A stretch of DNA of 64,000 bases from Pseudomonas synxantha BG33R (GCF_000263715.2 NZ_CM001514.1:5580498-5644497), one strand, 5' to 3'. Shown: positions 44,082 through 54,961, counted from the stretch's first letter. Program-made: numbers and translations. Notes: generated from the sequence alone by a model not told the origin.

Positions 44082-44438
44082 TTACTTGCGGATCGGCTTA
44101 CGCGGACCTTTACGGGTACGCGCGTTAGTCTTGGTACGCTGACCGCGTACTGGAAGACCACGACGATGACGCAGACCGCGATAGCAACCGAGGTCCATCA
44201 AACGCTTGATTTTCATGTTGATTTCGCGACGCAGGTCACCTTCAGTGGTGAACTTCGCCACTTCGCCACGCAGCTGTTCAATCTGCTCGTCGCTCAGATC
44301 CTTGATCTTAGCGGCTGGGTTTACCCCAGCAACTGCGCAAATTTTCTGCGCAGTAGTGCGACCAACACCATAGATGTAGGTCAGCGAGATAACAGTGTGC
44401 TTGTTATCTGGAATGTTAACGCCTGCAATACGGGCCAT
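44082..44438 (-). CDS. rpsM: 30S ribosomal protein S13
   Basis: 118 residues: [30 protein letters not shown] at the start, with a helix-two-turn-helix part and the basic end [21 protein letters not shown] reaching the P-site tRNA. First gene of the alpha operon. The 129-bp gap to rpmJ carries a terminator-like hairpin and would hold the alpha promoter and the S4 control site. Confidence 0.98.
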   Translation of the reverse strand: MARIAGVNIPDNKHTVISLTYIYGVGRTTAQKICAVAGVNPAAKIKDLSDEQIEQLRGEVAKFTTEGDLRREINMKIKRLMDLGCYRGLRHRRGLPVRGQRTKTNARTRKGPRKPIRK

Positions 44439-44526
44439 TCAGTGGGACTCCAATTGACAGCTACCTACGCCCCGGAAGCCAAGAAATAGGGCGCGAGATA
44501 ATATCGCTGTAATAACAAATAATCAA

Positions 44527-44550
44527 CCCGGCAGCGCACTAGCTGCCGGG
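44527..44550 (-). terminator. Intrinsic terminator between rpmJ and rpsM
   Basis: On the minus strand CCCGGCAGC, loop TAGTGC, GCTGCCGGG, then TTGATTATTTGTT. The 9-bp perfect GC-rich stem lies 17 bp after the rpmJ stop, which suggests that the spc operon ends here, at least partly, and that the alpha operon has its own promoter. Confidence 0.8.
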
Positions 44551-44567
44551 CTTCAAGCGGATCACAC

Positions 44568-44684
44568 TCAGCCTTGGCGCTGTTTGTGACGCGGTTCCGC
44601 GCTGCAAATTACTCGAACAACACCTTCGCGGCGAATAATCTTGCAGTTACGGCACAGCTTTTTCACCGATGCACGAACTTTCAT
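44568..44684 (-). CDS. rpmJ: 50S ribosomal protein L36 (zinc-binding form)
   Basis: 38 residues: [20 protein letters not shown]...[12 protein letters not shown]. It has the zinc ribbon Cys11, Cys14, Cys27 and His33, so it is the C+ paralogue. Many pseudomonads also carry a zinc-free copy under Zur control elsewhere. It lies 28 bp after secY, the last gene of the spc operon as in E. coli. Confidence 0.96.
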
Positions 44685-44712
44685 CACCAACTCCTCGAAC
44701 CTTATGGGGTAC

Positions 44713-46041
44713 TCAGCGCAACATGCCGCTGCCGTAGCCCTTCAGGTTGGCTTTCTTCATCAGGGATTCGTACTGGTGCGAAACGAGGTGCGATTGTACT
44801 TGGGACATGAAGTCCATCACAACCACGACCACGATCAGCAACGAGGTCCCGCCAAGGTAGAACGGAACGTTTGCTGCAACCACCAGGAACTGGGGCAACA
44901 GACACACGGCCGTCATATATAGAGCACCGAACAGGGTCAAACGAGTCAGAACGCCATCAATGTAGCGCGCCGACTGCTCACCTGGACGGATGCCCGGAAT
45001 AAAGGCACCGGACTTCTTCAGGTTTTCCGCTACGTCTTTCGGATTGAACATCAACGCCGTATAGAAGAAGCAGAAGAAAATAATCCCTGCACTAAACAGC
45101 AGAATATTCAACGGCTGACCAGGAGCGATCGACTGAGAGAGGTCCTGCAGCCAGCCCATATTTTCAGACTGACCAAACCAGGTACCCAACGAAGCCGGAA
45201 ACAGCAAGATGCTGCTCGCGAAAATTGCCGGAATAACACCGGCCATATTCACTTTCAGCGGCAAGTGGCTGGTCTGCGCAGCAAAAACCTTACGGCCCTG
45301 CTGACGCTTGGCGTAGTGAACAGCAATACGACGCTGGCCACGCTCAATGAACACCACAAAACCGATAATCGCTACTGCCAGCAAACCGATAGCAACCAGG
45401 GCGAAGATATTGATATCACCCTGACGCGCAGACTCGAAAGACTGCCCGATTGCTCTCGGAAGACCGGCGACGATACCTGCGAAAATCAACATCGAGATAC
45501 CGTTACCAACACCACGCTCAGTAATCTGCTCACCCAGCCACATCATGAACATCGCACCAGCCACAAACGTGGATACCGCGACGAAATGGAAGCCAAAGTC
45601 ACCAGTGAACGCAACGCCCTGCCCTGCCAGGCCAACGGACATGCCGATAGCTTGAACCAGGGCGAGGACTACAGTGCCGTAGCGGGTGTACTGGCTAATC
45701 TTGCGACGGCCAGCTTCACCTTCCTTCTTCAACTGCTCCAGCTGCGGGCTGACGGCTGTCATCAGTTGCATGATGATCGAGGCCGAAATGTACGGCATGA
45801 TCCCCAGTGCAAAGATGCTCATCCGCTCCAGCGCACCGCCGGAAAACATGTTGAACAAGCTAAGAATGGTCCCCTCATTCTGTCGAAACAGGTCTGCGAG
45901 TCGGTCCGGGTTGATACCTGGAACCGGGATGTGTGCGCCTATTCGGTAGACGATAATCGCCAGGAACAGAAAACGCAGACGAGCCCAAAGTTCAGACATA
46001 CCGCCTTTGCCGAGCGCTGAGAGAGCACCTTGCTTAGCCAT
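44713..46041 (-). CDS. secY: Protein translocase subunit SecY
   Basis: 442 residues with ten membrane segments. Typical parts are [13 protein letters not shown] near the start, [21 protein letters not shown] (plug region), [24 protein letters not shown] (cytoplasmic loop 4) and [20 protein letters not shown]. It forms the protein-conducting channel of the inner membrane with SecE and SecG. It directly abuts rplO (1-bp step), so translation is likely coupled. Confidence 0.98.
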
Positions 46042-46479
46042 TTATTCCTCGAACTTGCCGCCAGCTGCTTCGATAGCCGAACGCGCACCTTTGGTGGCGC
46101 CGATTCCCTTGCCGATAGTGACAGCGCGAGTCACTTCACCGGACAGCATGATTTTCACACGCTGTACGTTGACGTTGATCACGTTGGCATCTTTCAGGGT
46201 CTGCACAGTAACGATGTCGCCTTCCACTTTAGCCAGCTCGGACAGACGCACTTCTGCGCGGTCCATGGCTTTCAGGGATACGAAACCGAACTTAGGCAGG
46301 CGACGATGCAGCGGCTGTTGACCGCCTTCAAAGCCTGGAGCGATGGTGCCACCGGAGCGGGAGGTTTGACCTTTGTGGCCACGGCCACCAGTCTTACCCA
46401 AACCGCTACCGATACCACGGCCCGGACGATGCTTTTCGCGACGGGAACCCGGCGCTGGACTCAGATCATTGAGTTTCAT
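46042..46479 (-). CDS. rplO: 50S ribosomal protein L15
   Basis: 145 residues. The long glycine-rich N-terminal arm ([22 protein letters not shown]) threads into 23S rRNA, and the C-terminal globular part ends in [16 protein letters not shown]. It is a late assembly protein of the 50S subunit. Located between rpmD and secY as in all gamma-proteobacterial spc operons. Confidence 0.97.
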   Translation of the reverse strand: MKLNDLSPAPGSRREKHRPGRGIGSGLGKTGGRGHKGQTSRSGGTIAPGFEGGQQPLHRRLPKFGFVSLKAMDRAEVRLSELAKVEGDIVTVQTLKDANVINVNVQRVKIMLSGEVTRAVTIGKGIGATKGARSAIEAAGGKFEE

Positions 46480-46482
46480 CGA

Positions 46483-46659
46483 TTAACCCTCTACACGCAG
46501 CATGTAGTAAGCCTTGTTGATCATCCCGCGATTCTCGGGAGTATCCTGGACTTCTACAGTGTGACCGATGCGACGCAGACCCAAACCTTTAACACACAGT
46601 TTGTGGTTAGGGATGCGGCCGGTCATGCTTTTGATCAGCGTTACTTTAACGGTAGCCAT
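46483..46659 (-). CDS. rpmD: 50S ribosomal protein L30
   Basis: 58 residues: [20 protein letters not shown] at the start and [13 protein letters not shown] at the end, with the conserved [22 protein letters not shown] region. It binds 23S rRNA near the 5S contact. It fits exactly between rpsE (2 bp away) and rplO (3 bp away), so the spacing of the operon confirms it. Confidence 0.97.
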
Positions 46660-46661
46660 GA

Positions 46662-47162
46662 TCAGAAGATCTCCTTGACAGTCAGACCACGCTTGGCAGC
46701 GATGGACTCAGGAGATTGCATAGCTTTCAGACCCTTGAAAGTGGCGTGAACCACGTTTACCGGGTTAGTCGAGCCGTAGCACTTGGCCAGAACGTTCTGA
46801 ACGCCAGCAACTTCGAGGACAGCACGCATAGCGCCGCCAGCGATGATACCGGTACCTTCAGAAGCAGGCTGCATGTACACCTTCGAAGCGCCGTGAGCGG
46901 ACTTCATTGCGTACTGCAGAGTGGTGCCGTTCAGATCAACTTGGATCATGTTGCGACGAGCAGCTTCCATTGCCTTCTGGATCGCGGCAGGCACTTCACG
47001 TGACTTGCCACGGCCGAAGCCAACACGCCCTTTACCATCACCCACCACGGTCAACGCGGTGAAAGTGAAGATACGGCCGCCTTTAACGGTTTTGGCTACG
47101 CGGTTAACTTGAACCAGCTTCTCAATGTAGCCTTCGTCGCGCTTTTGGTCGTTATTTGACAT
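46662..47162 (-). CDS. rpsE: 30S ribosomal protein S5
   Basis: 166 residues. The double-stranded RNA-binding-like N-domain has [32 protein letters not shown], and the C-domain [30 protein letters not shown]. The protein lies at the mRNA entry channel, and changes in its VAKTVKGGR loop give spectinomycin resistance; that loop appears wild type here. 3 bp after rplR. Confidence 0.98.
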
Positions 47163-47165
47163 AAC

Positions 47166-47516
47166 TTAGAACTCCAGCCCAGCTTCACGAGCAGCATCAG
47201 CCAGCGCTTTCACGCGACCGTGGTACTTGAAGCCAGAGCGGTCGAAAGCCACTTGCGAGACGCCAGCGGCCTTAGCACGCGTAGCGACCAGCTGGCCAAC
47301 CTTTGTGGCCGCGTCGATGTTGCCAGTGGCACCATCACGCAGTTCTTTATCCAAAGTCGAGGCGCTTGCCAGGACTTTGTTGCCGTCGGCCGAGATGACC
47401 TGGGCGTAGATGTGCTGCGACGAGCGGAACACGCAGAGACGCACGACTTCGAGTTCGTGCATTTTCAGGCGTGCTTTGCGAGCGCGACGCAGTCGAGTAA
47501 CTTTTTTGTCGGTCAT
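47166..47516 (-). CDS. rplR: 50S ribosomal protein L18
   Basis: 116 residues: basic N-terminal arm ([18 protein letters not shown]) and core [31 protein letters not shown], ending [27 protein letters not shown]. It binds 5S rRNA together with L5. Normal position between rplF and rpsE. Confidence 0.98.
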   Translation of the reverse strand: MTDKKVTRLRRARKARLKMHELEVVRLCVFRSSQHIYAQVISADGNKVLASASTLDKELRDGATGNIDAATKVGQLVATRAKAAGVSQVAFDRSGFKYHGRVKALADAAREAGLEF

Positions 47517-47526
47517 TTGCTATGCC

Positions 47527-48060
47527 CTACTTCTTCTTGGCTTCTTTACGACGGACGACTTCGTCCGCGTAGCGCACACCTTTGCCTTTGTACGGCTCTG
47601 GTGGACGGAAGTCGCGGATCTCAGCGGCCACTTGACCTACCAGCTGCTTGTCGATGCCCTTGATCAGGATATCGGTCTGGCTAGGAGTCTCAGCAGTGAT
47701 GCCCGCTGGCAGTTCGTAATCCACTGGGTGCGAGAAGCCAAGGGCAAGGTTCAAAACCGTGCCTTTTGCTTGCGCTTTGTAACCAACACCGACCAGCTGG
47801 AGCTTGCGCTCGAAGCCTTGGCTTACGCCTTGGACCATGTTGTTTACCAACGCACGCGTGGTACCGGCCATTGCGCGAGTTTGTTGATCGCCATTGCGAG
47901 CAGCGAAACGCAGCTCACCAGCTTCTTCAACGATCTCAACGGACGAATGGATGTTCAGTTCAAGAGTACCCTTGGCACCCTTCACCGAAAGCTGTTGGCC
48001 TGCGAATTTGACTTCGACACCGGCTGGCAGCTTAACGGGGTTCTTAGCGACGCGAGACAT
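47527..48060 (-). CDS. rplF: 50S ribosomal protein L6
   Basis: 177 residues: [20 protein letters not shown] at the start, two repeated L6 folds, and the signature [20 protein letters not shown] at the C-terminus. It supports the GTPase-associated region of the 50S subunit, near where EF-G docks. 10-12 bp from each neighbour. Confidence 0.98.
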   Translation of the reverse strand: MSRVAKNPVKLPAGVEVKFAGQQLSVKGAKGTLELNIHSSVEIVEEAGELRFAARNGDQQTRAMAGTTRALVNNMVQGVSQGFERKLQLVGVGYKAQAKGTVLNLALGFSHPVDYELPAGITAETPSQTDILIKGIDKQLVGQVAAEIRDFRPPEPYKGKGVRYADEVVRRKEAKKK

Positions 48061-48072
48061 GCTTATCCCCCC

Positions 48073-48465
48073 TTAGAACACAGTGCAAAGAACTTCGCCG
48101 CCGACACCGGCAGCGCGCGCAGCACGATCCGTCATCACACCTTTGTTGGTGGAGACGATAGACACGCCCAGACCGCCACGAACTTTCGGCAGATCTTCAG
48201 CGGACTTGTACTGACGCAGGCCTGGACGGCTAACGCGCTTCACTTCCTCGATGACCGAACGGCCTTCGAAGTACTTCAGCTCGATGGACAGCAGTGGTTT
48301 GATTTCGCTGCTGATCTGATAACCCGCAATGTAGCCTTCGTCTTTCAGGACTTTGGCAACAGCTACCTTCAACTTGGAAGATGGCATGCTTACGACGGAC
48401 TTTTCAGCCATCTGGGCATTACGGATACGAGTTAGCATGTCCGCTAACGGGTCCTGCATACTCAT
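48073..48465 (-). CDS. rpsH: 30S ribosomal protein S8
   Basis: 130 residues: [20 protein letters not shown] at the start and the conserved C-terminal [26 protein letters not shown]. It is a primary 16S rRNA binder and, in E. coli, the repressor of the spc operon. Uniquely in this operon it is preceded by a 208-bp gap with three terminator-like hairpins, so its expression may be controlled separately. An in-frame ATG at 48459 is an alternative start. Confidence 0.97.
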   Translation of the reverse strand: MSMQDPLADMLTRIRNAQMAEKSVVSMPSSKLKVAVAKVLKDEGYIAGYQISSEIKPLLSIELKYFEGRSVIEEVKRVSRPGLRQYKSAEDLPKVRGGLGVSIVSTNKGVMTDRAARAAGVGGEVLCTVF

Positions 48466-48483
48466 GGGCTAGACGCTCCTAAT

Positions 48484-48608
48484 ACAAAAAAATTAGCCTT
48501 GCGGCTACATATGTCGCCGAGAATCTCCGAGCACAAAAAACACGGGCTCAGGCGAGCCGCGTATTTTAGACACACTCCAGAAATGAAACAAGCCCCAAAA
48601 GGGGCTTG
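48484..48608 (-). promoter_or_regulatory. Tandem terminator-like hairpins between rpsN and rpsH
   Basis: Read on the minus strand, three hairpins each followed by a T-rich tail: CAAGCCCC-TTTT-GGGGCTTG then TTTCATTT (48589-48608); a GGCTC-GCCT-GAGCC stem with outer pairs then TTTTTTG (48535-48561); and TAGCC-GCAA-GGCTA with a GNRA loop then ATTTTTTTG (48484-48507). They fill the 208-bp gap inside an otherwise tightly packed essential operon. Attenuation, partial termination or processing sites are possible. Confidence 0.6.
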
Positions 48609-48673
48609 ATCCAGATTCAAGGTCACCGGCGGTCAGTATCTTGCGATTCAGACCACCTGGACGTTGAAAGTAC

Positions 48674-48979
48674 TTACCAGCTGGCTTTAACCAGACCTGG
48701 TACGTCACCACGCATTGCCGCTTCACGCAGTTTGTTACGGCCGAGGCCGAACTTGCGGTAAACGCCGTGTGGACGACCGGTCAGGCGGCAGCGGTTACGC
48801 ATGCGCGAAGCGCTTGCGTCACGTGGCTGCTTCTGCAGAGCAACTGTAGCTTCCCAACGTGCTTCTGGACTTGCGTTCAGATCAACGATGATTGCTTTCA
48901 GTGCTGCACGCTTCTTGGCGTACTTGGCAACCGTGAGCTGACGCTTCAGCTCGCGGTTTTTCATGCTCATCTTGGCCAT
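48674..48979 (-). CDS. rpsN: 30S ribosomal protein S14 (zinc-free form)
   Basis: 101 residues from the ATG at 48979 ([14 protein letters not shown]). The long C- form lacks the CxxC pairs of the short zinc form and has [28 protein letters not shown], which contacts 16S rRNA in the head of the 30S. It starts 14 bp after rplE. The unusual gap to rpsH lies behind it. Confidence 0.97.
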   Translation of the reverse strand: MAKMSMKNRELKRQLTVAKYAKKRAALKAIIVDLNASPEARWEATVALQKQPRDASASRMRNRCRLTGRPHGVYRKFGLGRNKLREAAMRGDVPGLVKASW

Positions 48980-48992
48980 GGTCCTACTCCAA

Positions 48993-49532
48993 TCAGTTGC
49001 GGAACGGGAATTTGAAAGCACGCAACAGGGCGCGACCTTCATCATCGTTCTTGGCAGTGGTGGTCAGGGTGATGTCCAGACCGCGGAGAGCATCGATCTT
49101 GTCGTAGTCGATTTCCGGGAAGATGATCTGCTCTTTCACGCCCATGCTGTAGTTACCACGACCATCGAAGGACTTGGCATTCAGGCCGCGGAAGTCGCGG
49201 ACCCGAGGCAGGGAGATCGACAGCAGACGATCCAGGAATTCGTACATACGCTCACGGCGCAGAGTCACTTTGACGCCGATCGGCCAACCTTCACGGACTT
49301 TAAAGCCAGCGATGGATTTCCGAGCGTAAGTCACAACGACTTTTTGACCGGTGATCTTTTCCAGGTCGGCAACAGCGTGCTCGATGACTTTTTTGTCGCC
49401 GATCGCTTCGCCCAGACCCATGTTCAGGGTGATTTTGGTGACGCGCGGAACTTCCATCACGTTCCCGAGCTTAAGTTCTTCCTTAAGCTTAGGGGCGATT
49501 TCCTTCCGGTAAATCTCTTGTAGTCGTGCCAT
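48993..49532 (-). CDS. rplE: 50S ribosomal protein L5
   Basis: 179 residues: conserved [56 protein letters not shown] and the C-terminal [21 protein letters not shown]. It binds 5S rRNA and forms a bridge to the 30S head. In E. coli the start of this gene is the S8 repression target. 22 bp after rplX. Confidence 0.98.
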   Translation of the reverse strand: MARLQEIYRKEIAPKLKEELKLGNVMEVPRVTKITLNMGLGEAIGDKKVIEHAVADLEKITGQKVVVTYARKSIAGFKVREGWPIGVKVTLRRERMYEFLDRLLSISLPRVRDFRGLNAKSFDGRGNYSMGVKEQIIFPEIDYDKIDALRGLDITLTTTAKNDDEGRALLRAFKFPFRN

Positions 49533-49554
49533 GGTCTAATCTACCTAGCAGTGT

Positions 49555-49869
49555 TCAAGCATCAACCGCTTTTTGGGTCGACTTGAAGACACGAATTTTC
49601 TTACCGTCTTCTACTTTGAAACCAACGCGGTCAGCCTTGTTGGTTTCGCCATTGAAGATGGCGACGTTAGAAGCGTCCAGCGGAGCTTCTTTCTCGACGA
49701 TACCGCCCTGCACGCCCGACATCGGGTTAGGCTTGGTATGACGCTTGACCAGGTTCAGACCACCGATAACCAGACGGTTATTAGCGAGAACCTTAAGCAC
49801 CTTACCGCGCTTACCTTTGTCTTTGCCGGCGATCACGATGATCTCGTCGTCACGACGAATCTTTTGCAT
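49555..49869 (-). CDS. rplX: 50S ribosomal protein L24
   Basis: 104 residues with the KOW motif near the start ([20 protein letters not shown]) and the [32 protein letters not shown] region. It starts 50S assembly by binding the 5' end of 23S rRNA. 11 bp after rplN. Confidence 0.98.
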   Translation of the reverse strand: MQKIRRDDEIIVIAGKDKGKRGKVLKVLANNRLVIGGLNLVKRHTKPNPMSGVQGGIVEKEAPLDASNVAIFNGETNKADRVGFKVEDGKKIRVFKSTQKAVDA

Positions 49870-49880
49870 GTCGGATCTCC

Positions 49881-50249
49881 TTACAGCACTTCTGGGGCGA
49901 GCGAGACGATCTTCATGAACTTCTCAGTACGAAGTTCACGGGTCACTGGCCCAAAGATACGGGTGCCGATCGGCTCTTGCTTGTTGTTCAGAAGAACAGC
50001 AGCGTTGCCATCAAAGCGGATAATGGAGCCATCAGCACGACGTACGCCGTGACGAGTGCGGACTACAACAGCAGTCATCACTTGGCCTTTTTTCACTTTA
50101 CCGCGAGGAATTGCTTCCTTCACGGTAACCTTGATGATGTCACCGATACCAGCGTAACGACGATGGGAGCCACCCAGCACCTTGATGCACATAACACGGC
50201 GAGCGCCGCTGTTATCGGCCACATCGAGCATGGATTGAGTCTGAATCAT
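49881..50249 (-). CDS. rplN: 50S ribosomal protein L14
   Basis: 122 residues: [20 protein letters not shown] at the start, then [29 protein letters not shown] and [24 protein letters not shown]. It lies at the subunit interface. First gene of the spc operon in E. coli; here only 23 bp separate it from rpsQ, so read-through from S10 is likely. Confidence 0.98.
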   Translation of the reverse strand: MIQTQSMLDVADNSGARRVMCIKVLGGSHRRYAGIGDIIKVTVKEAIPRGKVKKGQVMTAVVVRTRHGVRRADGSIIRFDGNAAVLLNNKQEPIGTRIFGPVTRELRTEKFMKIVSLAPEVL

Positions 50250-50272
50250 ATAATTTCTCCGACCCCTAGTCC

Positions 50273-50539
50273 TTAGACTTCCACAGCGCGTTCGAGAACA
50301 TCAACCAGTGCCCAAGACTTGGTCTTGGCCAGCGGACGAGTTTCACGAATAGTGACTTTGTCGCCGATGTGGCACTGATTGGTTTCGTCGTGCGCGTGCA
50401 GCTTAGTCGAACGCTTAACATATTTACCGTAGATCGGGTGCTTAACGCGACGCTCGATCAAAACGGTGATGGTTTTGTCCATCTTGTCGCTGACAACACG
50501 GCCAGTCAGCGTACGGACAGTCTTTTCGGCTTCAGCCAT
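50273..50539 (-). CDS. rpsQ: 30S ribosomal protein S17
   Basis: 88 residues from the ATG at 50539 ([20 protein letters not shown]), the start used in P. aeruginosa; an ATG at 50545 adds two residues. The OB-fold includes [27 protein letters not shown] and [19 protein letters not shown]. It is a primary 16S rRNA binder. Last gene of the S10 operon in the E. coli scheme, 2 bp from rpmC. Confidence 0.97.
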   Translation of the reverse strand: MAEAEKTVRTLTGRVVSDKMDKTITVLIERRVKHPIYGKYVKRSTKLHAHDETNQCHIGDKVTIRETRPLAKTKSWALVDVLERAVEV

Positions 50540-50541
50540 GA

Positions 50542-50733
50542 TCACTTACCTGCCTGCTGGTTGAGCACAGTCTTCACGCGAGCGATGTCACGCTTAACTT
50601 GCGAGAGCAGATGAGACTGCCCCAACTGGCCAGTTGCTTTCTGCATACGCAGATTGAACTGGTCGCGCAGCAGGCCGAGCAGTTGCTCGTTCAGCTGCTG
50701 TGCGGATTTTTCACGAAGTTCATTCGCTTTCAT
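50542..50733 (-). CDS. rpmC: 50S ribosomal protein L29
   Basis: 63 residues from the ATG at 50733 ([20 protein letters not shown]), two antiparallel helices with the conserved end [22 protein letters not shown]. It sits at the tunnel exit with L23. Its first base overlaps the last base of the rplP gene, which points to coupled translation. Confidence 0.97.
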
Positions 50734-51146
50734 CACATCACCGTCCGTTTAACAAAGGAGGTGGCGAGCGGCAGCTTTGCAGCAGCCAGGGCGAAAGCCT
50801 CACGCGCCAGCTCTTCAGAAACACCCTCGATTTCATACAGGACTTTGCCTGGCTGAATCTGGGCAACCCAGTATTCCACGTTACCCTTACCTTTACCCAT
50901 CCGAACCTCGAGAGGTTTTTTGGAGATCGGCTTGTCCGGGAATACACGGATCCAGATCTTGCCGCCACGTTTTACGTGACGGGTCAGAGCACGACGCGCT
51001 GACTCGATCTGACGAGCGGTGAGACGACCACGAGCTACAGACTTCAGCGCGAACTCGCCGAAGCTGACTTTGCTACCGCGCTGAGCCAGACCACGGTTGT
51101 GGCCTGTCATCTGCTTGCGGAACTTCGTACGCTTAGGTTGCAACAT
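50733..51146 (-). CDS. rplP: 50S ribosomal protein L16
   Basis: 137 residues: [21 protein letters not shown] at the start, [20 protein letters not shown] motif ([20 protein letters not shown]) and the end [25 protein letters not shown]. It contacts the A-site tRNA and the peptidyl-transferase region. The Arg of RGKG/GRMGKG-like loop ([14 protein letters not shown]) that is hydroxylated by YcfD in other bacteria is present. Confidence 0.98.
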
Positions 51147-51158
51147 TTGGCGTACCCC

Positions 51159-51845
51159 TTACTTAGCAGCTTTTTTACGAGGCGCTGGTGCTTGTGGTTT
51201 CAGTTCTTCTTGGCGACCACCAATTACTTCGCCTTTGAAGATCCAAACCTTTACACCGATCACACCGTAAGTGGTGTGAGCTTCGTAGTTGGCATAGTCG
51301 ATGTCGGCACGCAGGGTGTGCAGTGGCACACGACCTTCGCGATACCATTCAGTACGTGCGATTTCAGCACCGCCGAGACGACCGCTCACTTGGATTTTGA
51401 TGCCTTTGGCACCAATGCGCATGGCGTTCTGTACGGCGCGCTTCATAGCGCGACGGAACATTACGCGACGCTCCAGCTGCTGAGCTACGCTCTGCGCAAC
51501 CAGCATACCGTCGAGCTCCGGCTTGCGGATCTCTTCGATATTGATGTGCACAGGCACACCCATTTGCTTGGTCAGGTCCTGACGCAGTTTCTCAACATCT
51601 TCACCTTTCTTCCCGATAACGATACCTGGACGAGCGGTGTGGATGGTGATACGTGCAGTTTGGGCCGGACGATGGATATCGATACGGCTTACGGACGCGC
51701 TTTTTAGTTTGTCTTGGAGATACTCACGCACCTTCAGATCAGCGAACAAATAGTCCGCATAAGTCCGACCGTCTGCGTACCAGACGGAGGTGTGCTCCTT
51801 GACGATTCCCAGGCGAATGCCAATGGGATGTACTTTCTGACCCAT
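51159..51845 (-). CDS. rpsC: 30S ribosomal protein S3
   Basis: 228 residues from the ATG at 51845 ([20 protein letters not shown]); the frame is open to 51929 inside rplV. It has a KH domain ([21 protein letters not shown]) and the conserved C-domain [30 protein letters not shown]. With S4 and S5 it lines the mRNA entry pore and has helicase activity. 13 bp after rplV. Confidence 0.98.
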
Positions 51846-51858
51846 CTCTTCGACTCCG

Positions 51859-52191
51859 TTACTTGTCAGCAACCTTGACAGTGATATGGCAAGACCGCTT
51901 GACGATGCGATCAGCACGGCCTTTGGCACGTGGCATGATGCGCTTCAGCGAACGCCCTTCGTTGACGAAAACGGTGCTGACCTTCAGGTCATCAACGTCT
52001 GCGCCTTCGTTATGCTCGGCGTTGGCTACGGCCGACTCCAGCACTTTCTTCATGATCTCGGCGGCTTTCTTACTGCTGAAAGCCAACAGGTTGAGCGCTT
52101 CGCCCACCTTCTTCCCGCGGATCTGGTCGGCGACCAAGCGGGCTTTCTGGGCGGAGATTCGAGCGCCCGACAACTTAGCGGCTACTTCCAT
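51859..52191 (-). CDS. rplV: 50S ribosomal protein L22
   Basis: 110 residues: [20 protein letters not shown] at the start. The long hairpin that reaches into the exit tunnel is [21 protein letters not shown]; no macrolide-resistance deletion is seen in it. The ending is [11 protein letters not shown]. 11-13 bp from each neighbour in the S10 operon. Confidence 0.98.
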
Positions 52192-52202
52192 TTCCTAACC
52201 CC

Positions 52203-52478
52203 TTAACGCTTGGCTTTCTTGTCTGCCACGTGCCCACGATAAGTGCGGGTACCGGCAAACTCGCCCAGTTTGTGGCCGACCATGTCTTCGTTAACGAGAA
52301 CTGGGACGTGTTGACGACCGTTGTGTACTGCGATGGTCAGACCGACCATTTGTGGCAGGATCATCGAACGACGCGACCAGGTCTTAACTGGTTTGCGATC
52401 GTTCTTTTCCGCCGCCACTTCGATCTTCTTCAGTAGGTGAAGATCAATAAAAGGACCTTTTTTCAGAGAACGTGGCAC
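52203..52478 (-). CDS. rpsS: 30S ribosomal protein S19
   Basis: 91 residues: [20 protein letters not shown] and the core [28 protein letters not shown], ending [24 protein letters not shown]. It forms the head of the 30S with S13. 16 bp after rplB. Confidence 0.98.
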   Translation of the reverse strand: MPRSLKKGPFIDLHLLKKIEVAAEKNDRKPVKTWSRRSMILPQMVGLTIAVHNGRQHVPVLVNEDMVGHKLGEFAGTRTYRGHVADKKAKR

Positions 52479-52494
52479 TGTCGTATCCCTCTAT

Positions 52495-53319
52495 TTACTT
52501 GCGACGACGGACGATCATTTTGTCGGTACGCTTATTACCACGAGTCTTCGCGCCCTTAGTCGGGAAGCCCCATGGCGATACCGGATGACGACCACCAGAG
52601 GTACGACCTTCACCACCACCGTGTGGGTGGTCAACCGGGTTCATGGCAACACCACGAACGGTTGGGCGAACGCCACGCCAGCGTTTGGCACCAGCTTTAC
52701 CCAACGAACGCAGGCTGTGCTCGGAGTTCGAGACTTCGCCCAGGGTCGCACGACATTCAGCCAGCACTTTACGCATCTCACCAGAACGCAGACGCAGGGT
52801 CACGTAGACACCTTCACGAGCGATCAGCTGAGCCGAAGCACCAGCGGAACGAGCGATTTGCGCGCCTTTACCTGGCTTCAATTCGATGCCGTGTACGGTG
52901 CTACCAACTGGAATGTTACGCAGTTGCAGAGCGTTGCCCGGCTTGATCGGCGCCAGGGCACCTGCGATCAGCTGGTCACCAGCACTCACGCCTTTAGGGG
53001 CGATGATGTAGCGACGCTCGCCATCTGCGTACAGCAGCAGAGCGATGTGAGCAGTACGGTTAGGATCGTATTCAATACGCTCGACAGTGGCAGCGATGCC
53101 ATCTTTGTCATTGCGACGGAAATCGACCAGACGATAATGCTGCTTATGGCCACCACCGATGTGACGAGTGGTAATGCGACCATTGTTGTTACGACCACCA
53201 GACTTCGATTTTTTCTCGAGCAGCGGTGCGTGAGGAGCGCCTTTATGCAGCTCCTGGTTGACCACCTTGACCACAAAACGGCGGCCAGGGGAAGTCGGTT
53301 TGCATTTAACGATTGCCAT
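52495..53319 (-). CDS. rplB: 50S ribosomal protein L2
   Basis: 274 residues: [20 protein letters not shown] at the start, OB and SH3-like domains, and the nearly invariant C-terminal region [20 protein letters not shown] with the His important for peptidyl transfer. It is the largest 50S protein and bridges to 16S rRNA. 14 bp after rplW. Confidence 0.98.
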
Positions 53320-53333
53320 GATGCACCCCTTCC

Positions 53334-53633
53334 TTACTCAGCACTGCTGCTGAAATCGAGATCTTGGCCTGGCTGAAGGGAGATAACTGCCTTCTTCCAG
53401 TCATTACGCTTGCCCAGACCGCGAGCAGTGCGCTTGCTCTTACCCAGAACATTCAGGGTAGTAACACGCTCTACTTTCACGCTGAACAGGCTTTCGACGG
53501 CCTTCTTGATTTCCAGCTTGGTTGCGTCAGTTGCAACCTTGAAAACGAACTGGCCTTTCTTGTCAGCCAGAACCGTAGCCTTTTCGGAAACGTGCGGGCC
53601 AAGCAGAACTTTAAATACGCGTTCCTGGTTCAT
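53334..53633 (-). CDS. rplW: 50S ribosomal protein L23
   Basis: 99 residues: [20 protein letters not shown], with [31 protein letters not shown]. It docks trigger factor and SRP at the tunnel exit. The start overlaps the rplD stop by 4 bp (ATGA), as is common in this operon. Confidence 0.98.
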
Positions 53634-54232
53634 CCCAGCAGCTCCTCGAATTTCTTCACGGCCGACACGGTGATCAACACCTTGTCGTATGCGATCAGAC
53701 TAACTGGATCGGAACCTTGCACGTCACGTACATCAACGTGTGGCAGGTTGCGAGCAGCCAGGTACAGGTTCTGATCAACAGCTTCAGACACGATCAAAAC
53801 GTCGGTCAGGCTCATGTTGTTCAGTTTGCCCAGCAGATCTTTGGTTTTTGGACTTTCAACAGCGAAGTCCTGAACCACGACCAGACGATCAGTACGCACG
53901 AGTTCAGCAAGGATGGAGCGCAGAGCTGCGCGGTACATCTTCTTGTTGAGCTTCTGAGAGTGATCCTGTGGACGAGCTGCGAAAGTGGTACCGCCGCCAC
54001 GCCAGATTGGGCTACGGATAGTACCGGCACGAGCACGGCCAGTGCCTTTCTGACGCCAAGGGCGCTTACCGCCACCACGTACGTCGGAACGGGTCTTTTG
54101 CTGCTTGCTACCTTGACGGCCGCCGGCCATGTAGGCCACGACTGCTTGGTGAACCAGCGTCTCGTTGAATTCGCCGCCAAATGTCAGTTCGGAAACTTCG
54201 ATCGCTTGAGCGTCATTTACATTTAATTGCAT
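53630..54232 (-). CDS. rplD: 50S ribosomal protein L4
   Basis: 200 residues: [20 protein letters not shown] and the extended tunnel loop [30 protein letters not shown]..., a region where erythromycin-resistance mutations occur; it looks unchanged. In E. coli L4 also represses the S10 operon at its leader. 12 bp after rplC. Confidence 0.98.
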
Positions 54233-54244
54233 GTCAGCTTCCCC

Positions 54245-54880
54245 TTAACCGCGAGCCTTGGCCGCTGGACGTACAACCAGGTTGCCGCCAGTAGCGCCAG
54301 GAACAGCACCCTTGACCAACAACAGATTGCGTTCAGCGTCGACGCGCACTACTTCGAGGGACTGCACGGTCACGCGCTCAGCGCCCATATGACCGGACAT
54401 TTTTTTGCCCTTGAATACACGACCAGGAGTCTGGCACTGGCCAATAGAGCCCGGGACGCGGTGGGAAACGGAGTTACCGTGAGTGTTGTCTTGACCACGG
54501 AAATTCCAACGCTTGATCGTACCCTGGAAGCCTTTACCTTTGGACTGACCGGTTACATCAACCAGTTGACCAGCGGCGAAGATTTCAGCGTTGATCAGAT
54601 CGCCAGCCTGGTAGTCGCCGTCTTCAAGACGGAACTCCATAACAGTACGACCAGCTGCAACGTTTGCTTTAGCGAAGTGACCTGCTTGAGCAGCAGTCAC
54701 GCGCGAAGCACGACGCTCGCCGACAGTGACTTGCACTGCACGATAGCCATCGGTTTCTTCAGTTTTGAACTGGGTGACGCGATTCGGTTCGATCTCAATG
54801 ACCGTGACCGGAATGGAGACACCTTCTTCGGTGAAAATACGGGTCATACCGCATTTACGACCGACTACACCAATAGTCAT
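54245..54880 (-). CDS. rplC: 50S ribosomal protein L3
   Basis: 211 residues from the ATG at 54880 ([20 protein letters not shown]); the frame continues to 54913 but homologues start here. The [41 protein letters not shown] stretch carries the glutamine that is methylated in E. coli. It lies beside the peptidyl-transferase centre. 81 bp separate it from rpsJ. Confidence 0.97.
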   Translation of the reverse strand: MTIGVVGRKCGMTRIFTEEGVSIPVTVIEIEPNRVTQFKTEETDGYRAVQVTVGERRASRVTAAQAGHFAKANVAAGRTVMEFRLEDGDYQAGDLINAEIFAAGQLVDVTGQSKGKGFQGTIKRWNFRGQDNTHGNSVSHRVPGSIGQCQTPGRVFKGKKMSGHMGAERVTVQSLEVVRVDAERNLLLVKGAVPGATGGNLVVRPAAKARG

Positions 54881-54961
54881 GTTGTAAACCTCATGAGTGT
54901 ACGGGGCTTTCACCCGCTATGGCCGCCCATTTCAGAGCGTTACACGACTAAGACCCAAGTC

